The notes under the pieces: model-generated
The model's input: the letters and a program-made list of their open reading frames with translations, nothing else
Told to the model about the DNA's origin: nothing
The model's database searches: none
Position numbers and translations under genes: made by a program
Assembly: GCA_024635885.1 (NCBI GenBank)
Contig: JAGXIA010000064.1
Location: 1 to 14,630 of the forward strand
Source: Helicobacteraceae bacterium
GTDB lineage: Bacteria > Campylobacterota > Campylobacteria > Campylobacterales > Sulfurimonadaceae
Direction of reading: 5' to 3'
Length of the DNA stretch: 14,630 nt
Shown: positions 6,779 to 13,407 of the stretch, piece after piece
Layout: every line of letters begins with the position of its first letter
Position numbering within the stretch: the stretch's first letter is position 1

Positions 6779-6927
6779 TATCTATCGTTTTATTAGTTTT
6801 TAGTTTTAACCTTTTTAATGCTGGGAGTATCTTGCCTGCTCTTGGTTCGCTAATTGCTTCACTGTTTTTTATATTTTTAATGATTAGAAATATATTGCAT
6901 GTAAAAAAATCAAGAGAGAAAAAATGA
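6766..6927 (+). CDS. Small two-helix membrane protein (53 residues) between recN and tatD
   Basis: A GTG at 6766-6768 opens a 53-codon frame ending at TGA 6925-6927. It overlaps the last 13 bases of recN and forms an ATGA overlap with the tatD start. The product starts MCFIVSIVLLVFSFNLFNAG and continues with a second hydrophobic stretch (about 22-43, ILPALGSLIASLFFIFLMI). It ends in a basic tail (HVKKSREKK), which suggests the C-terminus is in the cytoplasm. A frame that fills this gap exactly, with coupling at both ends and a clear hydrophobic pattern, is unlikely by chance. I know no family. GTG is the only canonical start before residue 39, because TAA lies directly upstream. Confidence 0.65.
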   Translation: MCFIVSIVLLVFSFNLFNAGSILPALGSLIASLFFIFLMIRNILHVKKSREKK

Positions 6928-7700
6928 TAATTGATACACATATACACTTGGATGATGACAGATATAATGAAGATTTAGATGAAGTTTTAAATATAGCCAG
7001 GGAAAATGGAGTTGAGAGGTTTATAATACCCGGAGCAGATCCAAAAACACTTGATAAGGCCATCTCTATAGCGCAAAAATATGATGATGTTTATTTTGCA
7101 GTTGGAGTACACCCCTATGATATGGAAAACTTTGAAGACTTAGATTTCCAAATGTATGTAAATCACGAAAAGTGTGTTGCAATAGGAGAGTGTGGGCTTG
7201 ATTACTTTAGGCTTGAGGGAAGCGACGAAGAAAAAGAGTCTGAGAAAAAAAGACAAAAAGAAGTTTTTACAGCTCAAATTGAATTGGCAAAAAAATACAA
7301 AAAGCCTTTAATAATACACATTAGAAATGCTTCAAGAGACTCTAAAGAATTGCTTTTAAAGCATAATGCTAAAGAGGTAGGAGGCGTTTTACACTGCTTT
7401 AATGCAGACGAAGAGCTTTTGAGTTTAGCAGAGCAGGGTTTTTATTTTGGAATAGGTGGTGTCTTGACATTTAAAAATGCAAAAAAACTTGTAAATGTTT
7501 TACCTAAAATTCCACATGCCAAGCTTTTAATAGAAACAGATGGACCATATTTGACACCGACACCACATCGTGGCAAAAGAAATGAGCCGCTTTATACAAG
7601 ATTTGTAGCACAGAAAATGTCTGAAATTTTGGATATAACTGAAGAAAATATAGAAAAAATCACAACTGAAAATGCCTTAAAACTGTTTAATATTTCTTAA
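6924..7700 (+). CDS. tatD: TatD-family metal-dependent hydrolase
   Basis: TatD proteins are TIM-barrel metal hydrolases with reported DNase/exonuclease activity; the exact cellular role varies. The 258-residue protein keeps all expected metal ligands: HIH at 6-8 in DTHIHLD, Glu89 in IGECGLDYF, His132 in IIHIRNA, His157 in LHCFN and Asp206 in ETDGPYLTP. The family ending PHRGKRNEP is also present. The start ATG overlaps the stop of the small membrane gene (ATGA) and is preceded by GAGAG. The stop lies inside a strong hairpin (7680-7713), so this is probably the end of the recN unit. Confidence 0.93.
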   Translation: MIIDTHIHLDDDRYNEDLDEVLNIARENGVERFIIPGADPKTLDKAISIAQKYDDVYFAVGVHPYDMENFEDLDFQMYVNHEKCVAIGECGLDYFRLEGSDEEKESEKKRQKEVFTAQIELAKKYKKPLIIHIRNASRDSKELLLKHNAKEVGGVLHCFNADEELLSLAEQGFYFGIGGVLTFKNAKKLVNVLPKIPHAKLLIETDGPYLTPTPHRGKRNEPLYTRFVAQKMSEILDITEENIEKITTENALKLFNIS

Positions 7701-7713
7701 TATTAAACAGTTT
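7680..7713. terminator. 15-bp perfect hairpin over the tatD stop codon
   Basis: Arms 7680-7694 (AAACTGTTTAATATT) and 7699-7713 (AATATTAAACAGTTT) pair perfectly around TCTT. The left arm codes the end of tatD and the TAA is at 7698-7700. No T tract follows on the plus strand (next is GGCATG). It may act as a terminator or as a 3'-end protecting structure. Confidence 0.6.
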
Positions 7714-7750
7714 GGCATGTGGAAACAAATCAACTATAGTGTAATTAATC

Positions 7751-7766
7751 TTTTTTTAGATAAAAT
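7751..7766 (+). promoter_or_regulatory. Candidate promoter for the lytic transglycosylase operon
   Basis: A T tract (7750-7757) followed by TAAAAT (7761-7766) fits the Campylobacterota pattern of a -10 box with a T-rich upstream region and no fixed -35. It lies about 35 bases before the TTG start. It would drive the long envelope operon that follows. Confidence 0.4.
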
Positions 7767-7800
7767 GTAGCCTTTAAATTTAAAATAAAGAGCTTTAATA

Positions 7801-9027
7801 TTGAAATATTTTTTACTTTTACTCCTGCCAATTTTTCTTAGTGCTAAATTAACATACATAAATACTCATAACAAAGAGATTGGTTTATTGGAATCTTTTG
7901 ACATTGAGTCATCTTTTCTTTATGATGAAATTATGAATGATATGCGAGCCAAAAATTCATCAAAATATAGAGATAAGCATTTTTTTAAGGCTATGGATGA
8001 AGCTTATCTGTTTATCCCTTCGATAAAAAATATTTTGACAGAATATGGTATTCCGGCTCAATTTTTATATTTAGCAATGGCTGAATCAAATTTTTCAAAT
8101 AGAGCATACTCAAAAAAAAGAGCATCTGGTCTCTGGCAATTTATACCAGGTACTGCGAAACTATATGGTTTGAAAATTGATGAGTATGTTGATGAAAGAA
8201 GAGATCTTGTTAAATCTACCAGAGCAGCTGCAAAATATCTTTCGAATTTACACGATAGATTTGGAAAGTGGTACCTCGCCGCCATAGCCTACAATTGTGG
8301 AGGCGGAAGACTGAATTATGCAATAAAAAAAGCTGGAACCGATGATTTAAATGTTTTACTTGACCCAAAAAAGAAATATATTCCAAGAGAAAGCAGACTA
8401 TATATAAGAAAAATTATTGCTCTTGCCTTGGTTGGAAATGATGAAGAATTTTTATTAAACAGCGAATACGGACATCTTTTAAACAGAGCAAATGCTTATT
8501 CGGTTTCTACCGTAAAGCTCTCTAGTGGCGCATCTTTGAAAAGATTGTCCAAGTTGGTCGGTATACCTCTTGGGGAACTTAAAAAACTAAATAGACATTT
8601 GAAATATGACTTTGTTCCACCTTATCAAGAAAACTACAATATTTATATCCCATATATCAAACTTACAGATTTTAAGAAAAAATACTATGAAGAAGAAATG
8701 CAAAATATTTATAAAATACATATTGTCAGAAGTGGAGACAACTTGTCAAAAATCGGTACTAAGTATGGAGTTTCTTACAAGGTTGTGATGGACTTTAACG
8801 GTTTAAAAAATTCAATGTTAAGTTTAAATCAAAAACTCATCATTCCAATTGAAAGTAGAATAAAAAATAAGAAAATAAATAGTAAATTTTACTATATGGT
8901 TCAAAAAGGCGATACTTTAGACTCTATTGCAAAGACTTATAAGGTAAGTGTTCATAATATAAAACTTCAGAACAATTTGAATGGAAGTTTGATAAAAATT
9001 GGAGATAGGCTAAAGATTAATGAATAA
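7801..9027 (+). CDS. mltD: Membrane-exported lytic transglycosylase with two LysM domains (MltD-like)
   Basis: This enzyme cleaves the glycan strands of peptidoglycan in the periplasm, giving anhydro-muropeptides. The 408-residue protein has a short signal peptide (MKYFLLLLLPIFLSA, about 1-15) without an obvious lipobox. The SLT catalytic domain is at about 80-200. Glu95 in LAMAESNF is the expected catalytic acid, followed by SGLWQFIPGTAKLYGL (109-124) and AAIAYNCGGGRLNYAI (160-175). Two LysM peptidoglycan-binding repeats end the protein (about 306-350 and 364-407, with VRSGDNLSKI and VQKGDTLDSI). The start is TTG, with AAAGAG 8 bases upstream; this start keeps the complete signal peptide. 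The next gene, rlpA, overlaps by eight bases. Confidence 0.9.
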   Translation: MKYFLLLLLPIFLSAKLTYINTHNKEIGLLESFDIESSFLYDEIMNDMRAKNSSKYRDKHFFKAMDEAYLFIPSIKNILTEYGIPAQFLYLAMAESNFSNRAYSKKRASGLWQFIPGTAKLYGLKIDEYVDERRDLVKSTRAAAKYLSNLHDRFGKWYLAAIAYNCGGGRLNYAIKKAGTDDLNVLLDPKKKYIPRESRLYIRKIIALALVGNDEEFLLNSEYGHLLNRANAYSVSTVKLSSGASLKRLSKLVGIPLGELKKLNRHLKYDFVPPYQENYNIYIPYIKLTDFKKKYYEEEMQNIYKIHIVRSGDNLSKIGTKYGVSYKVVMDFNGLKNSMLSLNQKLIIPIESRIKNKKINSKFYYMVQKGDTLDSIAKTYKVSVHNIKLQNNLNGSLIKIGDRLKINE

Positions 9028-9835
9028 AACTTTTATTTTTACACTTTTACTTATTGCTCTTATTTTTAGTGCTTGTAGCACTAGAGGAAAAAGAGCTTAT
9101 CACAAGTATGATTCACCAACAACCACATACTCATCAAATAAATATAATCACAGTGCGAGTATGGATAAAAAAAACTATTCTCATCCAACCATGAGACCTT
9201 ATGTTGTAAGAGGGATTAGATATCACCCGACCGTAGTGAGCGTTGGAGACAATTTTAGAGGTAATGCCAGCTGGTATGGTCCTGCTTTTCACGGCAAACT
9301 AACATCAAATGGTGAAACTTACAATATGTATGATATGACAGCTGCCCACAAGACGCTTCCTATGAACACAATTGTAAAGGTTACAAATCAAAACAATGGA
9401 CTGAGTACCGTTGTTAGAGTTAACGATAGAGGACCATTTATTGCTACGCGAATTATAGATTTGTCAAAGTCTGCAGCTAGTAAAATAAATATGATTGGTA
9501 CCGGCACTGCGCCAGTAATTATTGAAATTTTAGGCTTTAAAACAAAAGGTGACAAAAATATACCTACAAGAAAAGAGCTTAAAGAGAGCCCTCAAAAACA
9601 AGAGTTAGAAGGATTTGCTCTGCAAATAGCATCTTTTTCAAAGATTGAAGGTGCTTTGTCGACACAAGAAAAATATAATAATACTGACGGATATAAAACT
9701 ATAATTAAAGATATTCAAAATGAATCTGGAAGAAGCTACAAAGTCTGGCTAAAAGGCTTTAAAAGTGAAGAAGAAGCCAGAGACTATAAAGATAATAGCA
9801 TATTCGAAAATTCATTTATTGTAAGAGAGGATTAG
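9020..9835 (+). CDS. rlpA: RlpA-type septal lipoprotein, DPBB and SPOR domains
   Basis: RlpA is an outer-membrane lipoprotein. In Pseudomonas it is a lytic transglycosylase acting on peptide-free glycans, recruited to the septum by its SPOR domain. The 271-residue protein has a lipoprotein signal ending IFSAC with Cys19; Phe at -3 is unusual. The double-psi beta-barrel is at about 80-172 (ASWYGPAFHGKLTSNGETYNM, later RVNDRGPF). Glu99, His110 and Asp136 sit where the Pseudomonas catalytic residues are expected. A SPOR domain closes the protein (about 197-270, FALQIASFS...). Its start overlaps the transglycosylase stop by eight bases, so the two peptidoglycan cutters are made together. hisB follows after one base. 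Confidence 0.9.
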   Translation: MNKTFIFTLLLIALIFSACSTRGKRAYHKYDSPTTTYSSNKYNHSASMDKKNYSHPTMRPYVVRGIRYHPTVVSVGDNFRGNASWYGPAFHGKLTSNGETYNMYDMTAAHKTLPMNTIVKVTNQNNGLSTVVRVNDRGPFIATRIIDLSKSAASKINMIGTGTAPVIIEILGFKTKGDKNIPTRKELKESPQKQELEGFALQIASFSKIEGALSTQEKYNNTDGYKTIIKDIQNESGRSYKVWLKGFKSEEEARDYKDNSIFENSFIVRED

Positions 9836-9836
9836 T

Positions 9837-10409
9837 ATGATTACTAAAAACAGAAAAACAAAAGAGACAGATATAACAATTTCGATAGAACTTAATGGAA
9901 CTGGAAAAAGTAATATAAACAGTGGAGTTAGCTTTCTAGATCATATGTTGGAGAGTTTTTCAAAGCACTCTTTGATTGATTTAAATGTTGAATGTCAAGG
10001 CGATACTCACATAGATGATCACCATAGCGTTGAAGACATAGGCATAGTGCTCGGTTCTTTAATAGCTGAATCTATTTATCCTGTTAAAATGATGGAGAGA
10101 TTTGGTAGTGCAAATATTGTAATGGATGAAGCTTGTGTTAGTTGTGACATTGATTTAAGTAATAGACCTTATCTTATTTATGAAGTCCAGGTAGAAGGCA
10201 AAGTAGGACTGTTCGATACTGAACTTGTAGAAGAGTTTTTTAAAGCTTTTGTTTCAAGCGCAAGAATCAGCACCCATATTATTGCACTTAGAGGTAAGAA
10301 TAAACATCATTTAATTGAAGCTTCATTTAAAGCTCTGGCTGTGGCTATTCGCAGAGCAACTGCCAAAAATGAAAGAGTTGGTATTCCCAGCACTAAAGAC
10401 GTCCTGTGA
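9837..10409 (+). CDS. hisB: Imidazoleglycerol-phosphate dehydratase
   Basis: This enzyme catalyses the dehydration step of histidine biosynthesis in the cytoplasm. The 190-residue protein is the single-function form, without the N-terminal phosphatase of E. coli HisB. Manganese-binding histidine motifs are visible: LDHM (34-37), HIDDHHSVEDIG (58-69) and the late KNKHHLIEASFKA (155-167). The ending GIPSTKDVL is a family ending. It has no functional tie to the envelope genes around it. It starts one base after rlpA and its TGA overlaps the kdsC GTG start, so it is transcribed with them rather than in a histidine operon. Confidence 0.95.
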   Translation: MITKNRKTKETDITISIELNGTGKSNINSGVSFLDHMLESFSKHSLIDLNVECQGDTHIDDHHSVEDIGIVLGSLIAESIYPVKMMERFGSANIVMDEACVSCDIDLSNRPYLIYEVQVEGKVGLFDTELVEEFFKAFVSSARISTHIIALRGKNKHHLIEASFKALAVAIRRATAKNERVGIPSTKDVL

Positions 10410-10909
10410 TAAAACTAATCGTACTTGATGTGGACGGCTGTATGACTGATGGAAAAATCATATATTCGCAAGATGGAATTGAGCTTAAAAATTTTCACGT
10501 GAAGGATGGTTTTGCCATTGTAAATTGGGTTAAGCTAGGGCACCATGTAGCCATAATAACAGGCAGAGACTCCAAAATAGTTAAAAACAGAGCTAATGAA
10601 CTTGGTATAAAGCACCTCTATCAGGGCGTTAAAGATAAAGAAAAGATTTTAAGAGAGTTGATATTTTCTTTGGGTTTAAGCTTCGAAGAGGTCGCTTGTA
10701 TAGGTGATGACTTAAATGACATTAATATGCTCAATCTTGCCGGAGAAAGCTTTACTCCTAATGATGGAGCAAAAGAAGTCCAAGAGATAGTTGGAACTAT
10801 TTTGTCAAGAAAAGGCGGAAATGCTGCAGTGAGAGAGATGATTGATATATTAGTTGATAAAAATAATCAAAAAAAAGAGTTGATGCAAATTTGGGTAAAA
10901 GACCTATGA
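10406..10909 (+). CDS. kdsC: 3-deoxy-D-manno-octulosonate 8-phosphate phosphatase
   Basis: KdsC removes phosphate from Kdo-8-phosphate to give Kdo, the inner-core sugar of lipopolysaccharide. The 167-residue protein is a capless HAD phosphatase of normal size. Motif I is LDVDGCMTDG (nucleophile Asp8, acid Asp10), motif II ITGRDS (51-56), motif III lysine is in QGVKDK (73-78), and motif IV is GDDLND (100-105). RKGGNAAVREMIDIL near the end is a family signature. The start is GTG, sharing bases with the hisB TGA. The kdsC-lptC-lptA order matches E. coli, linking Kdo supply to LPS export. Confidence 0.93.
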   Translation: MIKLIVLDVDGCMTDGKIIYSQDGIELKNFHVKDGFAIVNWVKLGHHVAIITGRDSKIVKNRANELGIKHLYQGVKDKEKILRELIFSLGLSFEEVACIGDDLNDINMLNLAGESFTPNDGAKEVQEIVGTILSRKGGNAAVREMIDILVDKNNQKKELMQIWVKDL

Positions 10910-10961
10910 GGAATATAAAATAAATATAAATTTTTTTTTCATCTTAGTCTCTATTGGTTTA
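10906..10961 (+). other. Probable missing 5' end of lptC (frameshifted or non-canonical start)
   Basis: The lptC frame stays open upstream of its first ATG (10962) and encodes INFFFILVSIGL, the first half of the expected N-terminal membrane helix. No ATG, GTG or TTG exists in that frame back to the kdsC end. An ATG at 10906, in ATGA overlap with the kdsC stop, reads only MRNIK before TAA. One extra A in the A run at 10917-10920 would join it to the lptC frame. Alternatively, ATA at 10920, with AGGA seven bases upstream, is used. Confidence 0.6.
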
Positions 10962-11438
10962 ATGTCGATTTTTTTCTTATTTAAACCATTAGATTTTAAA
11001 GAGCAAAAGTTTACAGATGTTCCCTTGTTTGAGCTAAACATATTCACTATGTATGAGCTAAACAATCATGGTCTTGAGACATTAATGATTGGCACTAAAG
11101 GAGTTAGGTACAGTAACCGTTATACGGTAAAAAATATTGATTATACAGACAATTCAAAGAACTATATAGCTAATATGAGAGCTGATTTAGGAATTTATAA
11201 AAATGACATTATCAATTTAGAAGGTAATGTTTTTTACAGTAGAGAAGATGGGCTCGTTTTTGAAACACAAAAAGTAATCTACAATAAGAAAACAGCAATT
11301 GCTTATGTAAATCAGGACTATGTATCTTACAGAGATAAAAATAGAGTAAAGGGGACATCCCTTGAGTATAATAATCTTTTAAATCAATCCAAATCTACAG
11401 ACGTTGTAGCTAACTACAAGATAGAGGAGAATAAATAG
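10962..11438 (+). CDS. lptC: LPS export system protein LptC
   Basis: LptC is an inner-membrane-anchored periplasmic protein that passes lipopolysaccharide from LptB2FG to LptA. This frame has 158 residues from the first canonical start, but that start cuts the membrane anchor in half (MSIFFLFKP only). The true N-terminus is probably about 14-19 residues further upstream (see 10906-10961). The periplasmic part is beta-rich with repeated OstA/LptC-like strands (GTKGVRYSNRYTVKNIDY, LEGNVFYSREDGLVFETQKV). The sequence is weakly conserved, so the call leans on its place between kdsC and lptA and on the strand pattern. Its TAG overlaps the lptA GTG by one base. Confidence 0.8.
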   Translation: MSIFFLFKPLDFKEQKFTDVPLFELNIFTMYELNNHGLETLMIGTKGVRYSNRYTVKNIDYTDNSKNYIANMRADLGIYKNDIINLEGNVFYSREDGLVFETQKVIYNKKTAIAYVNQDYVSYRDKNRVKGTSLEYNNLLNQSKSTDVVANYKIEENK

Positions 11439-11911
11439 TGAAATATTTTATAATTTTAACATTTTTTTTAATTTCAAGCCTTATGTCAGAAGATTTGAAA
11501 GTCAAAGCAAATAAATTCAGTTCTGATGAAAAGGACGGTATCACTATTTTTACCGGTGATGTAAATATTATAAAAGGTTCCGATGAACTGAATGCTTCAA
11601 AAGTAACAATTTACACGGATAAAGAGCATCAACCCACTAAGTTTATAGCAGAAGGAAATGCATCTTTTAATATACAGACTGAAAAAGGTGCATTATATAA
11701 AGGAAAAGCTCAAAAGGTTATATACTATCCTTTAAAAAAAGAGTATCATTTTTTCAAAGATGTTTATTTGCGACAAATAGATGAGAAAAAAGAGATTATT
11801 GGTGATGAAGTTATTTTAAAAAGTATAGAAGGAAAAGCATATGCACAAGGCGCACAGAAAGAGCCGGTAATTATGATTTTTACAATGCCTGAAAAAGAAG
11901 AGAAAAAATGA
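11438..11911 (+). CDS. lptA: LPS transport periplasmic protein LptA
   Basis: LptA forms the periplasmic bridge that carries lipopolysaccharide to the outer-membrane LptDE translocon. The 157-residue protein has a signal peptide (MKYFIILTFFLISSLMS, cut near 17) and an OstA-type beta-jellyroll: LKVKANKFSSDEKDGITIFT, GDVNIIKGSDELNASKVTIY, KFIAEGNASF, then AQKVIYYPLKKEY and IIGDEVIL. Length is close to E. coli LptA (185). The start is GTG 11438-11440, overlapping the lptC stop. The engB ATG overlaps the lptA TGA. No lptB is seen next to it, unlike in E. coli. Confidence 0.88.
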   Translation: MKYFIILTFFLISSLMSEDLKVKANKFSSDEKDGITIFTGDVNIIKGSDELNASKVTIYTDKEHQPTKFIAEGNASFNIQTEKGALYKGKAQKVIYYPLKKEYHFFKDVYLRQIDEKKEIIGDEVILKSIEGKAYAQGAQKEPVIMIFTMPEKEEKK

Positions 11912-12537
11912 TAGAGATTGTTGACGCTAAGTTTATTACATCAGCCCAGAATATACAAAATGCTCCTGAGTCAGAGGAACAAAATGAAATTGTTTTTATG
12001 GCGAGAAGTAATGTCGGCAAGAGTTCATTATTGAATGCCCTTACTAATCATAAAGGTTTAGCAAAAGTATCTTCCACTCCTGGTAAAACAAGACTTATAA
12101 ACTATTTTGATATTACGTTTATAAATAGAGATACCGCAGTGAAAAGTTTCGCTAAATTTGTGGATTTACCAGGTTTTGGTTATGCAAAAGTATCAAAATC
12201 AATGAAGCATGATTGGGAGAAAAATCTTACTGACTACATAGCACAAAGAGAGCAGATAAAGCTTTTTATACATTTGATCGATTGTAGACATCCTCATCTG
12301 GATATTGATACACAAGTAAGTGATTTCTTATTTGAAAACTGTAGAGAAAATCAAAATATACTTCAAATTTTCACTAAGATTGACAAGCTGAATCAAAAAG
12401 AGCAGAATGCGCTCAGAAAAGAATTTCCACATGCCATGATGCTTTCAAGCTCCAAAAAGAAAGGCACCATGAAAGCCATACAAGTTATTTACGATATTTT
12501 AGAAGAAAAACCACAAGAAGATTTAAATGAAAATTGA
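11908..12537 (+). CDS. engB: Ribosome-biogenesis GTPase EngB/YsxC
   Basis: EngB is an essential TRAFAC-class GTPase that helps assemble the large ribosomal subunit. The 209-residue protein shows G1 as ARSNVGKSS (32-40), G2 around STPGKTRLINYF (56-67), G3 DLPGFGYAKV (86-95) and G4 TKID (156-159), with SSSKKKGT (G5 region) following. The first P-loop residue is Ala32 instead of the usual glycine (GRSNVGKS); GKS itself is intact, so GTP binding is probably retained. Start ATG overlaps the lptA stop, and the argA-like gene overlaps its 3' end by 11 bases. Confidence 0.93.
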   Translation: MIEIVDAKFITSAQNIQNAPESEEQNEIVFMARSNVGKSSLLNALTNHKGLAKVSSTPGKTRLINYFDITFINRDTAVKSFAKFVDLPGFGYAKVSKSMKHDWEKNLTDYIAQREQIKLFIHLIDCRHPHLDIDTQVSDFLFENCRENQNILQIFTKIDKLNQKEQNALRKEFPHAMMLSSSKKKGTMKAIQVIYDILEEKPQEDLNEN

Positions 12538-12988
12538 GTTTGTAAAAGCTAAACTTTCTGATATTGCAACTATGCAAGCACTTATAGCGCCTGAAATAGA
12601 GTCAGGAATAATTTTGCCTAGAACTGATGATGAAGTAGCAACAAATATAAGATCATACACCTTAGCCTTGAAAGATGGAGAACTTGTTGGATTTTGCGCT
12701 TTGCATATACATGCTCCCTCACTTGCTGAAATAAGATCTTTAATAATAAAGGAAAATTATAGAGGAAAAAAAATTGGTGAAAATTTAATAAACCAATGCC
12801 TTGAAGAAGCTAAAAATTTAGGTCTTCAAAAAGTTCTCAGTTTAACTTATAAACAATCTTTTTTTGAAAGATTGGGTTTTGTAGAAATTCCAAAAGAGTC
12901 CCTTCCAGAGCATAAAATCTGGGCTGATTGTATCAAATGTAAACTTTTTCCAGTATGCAACGAAGTCTCACTCATCAAAAATCTTTAA
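12527..12988 (+). CDS. argA: GNAT acetyltransferase, probable short N-acetylglutamate synthase
   Basis: If the assignment holds, it acetylates glutamate with acetyl-CoA, the first step of arginine biosynthesis. The 153-residue protein is one GNAT domain, without the amino-acid-kinase domain of E. coli ArgA. ALKDGELVGFCALHIH is the beta2-3 region, AEIRSLIIKENYRGKKIGENL (about 66-86) includes the acetyl-CoA-binding R/Q-x-x-G-x-G/A region, and FFERLGFVEI is the late GNAT motif. The tail DCIKCKLFPVC has a cysteine cluster (C-x2-C-x5-C) that I associate with short ArgA-type proteins. ATG 12527 lies inside engB. A general GNAT enzyme with another substrate cannot be excluded. Confidence 0.75.
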   Translation: MKIEFVKAKLSDIATMQALIAPEIESGIILPRTDDEVATNIRSYTLALKDGELVGFCALHIHAPSLAEIRSLIIKENYRGKKIGENLINQCLEEAKNLGLQKVLSLTYKQSFFERLGFVEIPKESLPEHKIWADCIKCKLFPVCNEVSLIKNL

Positions 12989-13407
12989 CACCTTTTTTAT
13001 ATGTGTTATTATTTATCATATATGAAGGTTTAAGCAGTATATATCTATTTTTGCCGCCTATGTTCGCGGTTTTATTTGTACTTTTTGCCCGTGCGATAAA
13101 AAGAGAAGATGCTCTTTCTATATTTCTTGTCTCATTTTGTTTACTTGTTTTTGAGGCAGATAAAGGCTATCTTCTGTTCAGCTCAATCATTTATTTAACA
13201 TTGGTTTATAAATTTATTCTTCCTAAAATAACCACGAACTTCAGTTGTAATTCTTGTGTGAATATTTCCTATGTTTTATTTTCTTACCTTGGCTTTTTTA
13301 TTTTTTCGCTACTAATAGCAAATATATTTCTCTTGCCAGTACCGAGCATTAATTACTATATAGTATACTATATAATAATTGAGTTTCTGATTGTGAGTGT
13401 ATTATGA
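12955..13407 (+). CDS. Integral membrane protein, MreD-like by position
   Basis: This 150-residue protein is almost entirely hydrophobic, with about five or six membrane helices (LYVLLFIIYEGLSSIYLFL, MFAVLFVLFA, LSIFLVSFCLLVF, YLLFSSIIYLTLVYKFIL, VLFSYLGFFIFSLLIANIFL, YYIVYYIIIEFLIVSVL). It lies directly before the PBP2 gene, overlapping it as ATGA, where rod-shape operons often have mreD. Size and helix count suit MreD, but I see no clear sequence signature. It corresponds in position to a C. jejuni membrane gene (about Cj0651). ATG 12955 overlaps argA by 34 bases; a GTG near 13003 is a possible shorter start that would cut into the first helix. Confidence 0.7.
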   Translation: MQRSLTHQKSLTPFLYVLLFIIYEGLSSIYLFLPPMFAVLFVLFARAIKREDALSIFLVSFCLLVFEADKGYLLFSSIIYLTLVYKFILPKITTNFSCNSCVNISYVLFSYLGFFIFSLLIANIFLLPVPSINYYIVYYIIIEFLIVSVL

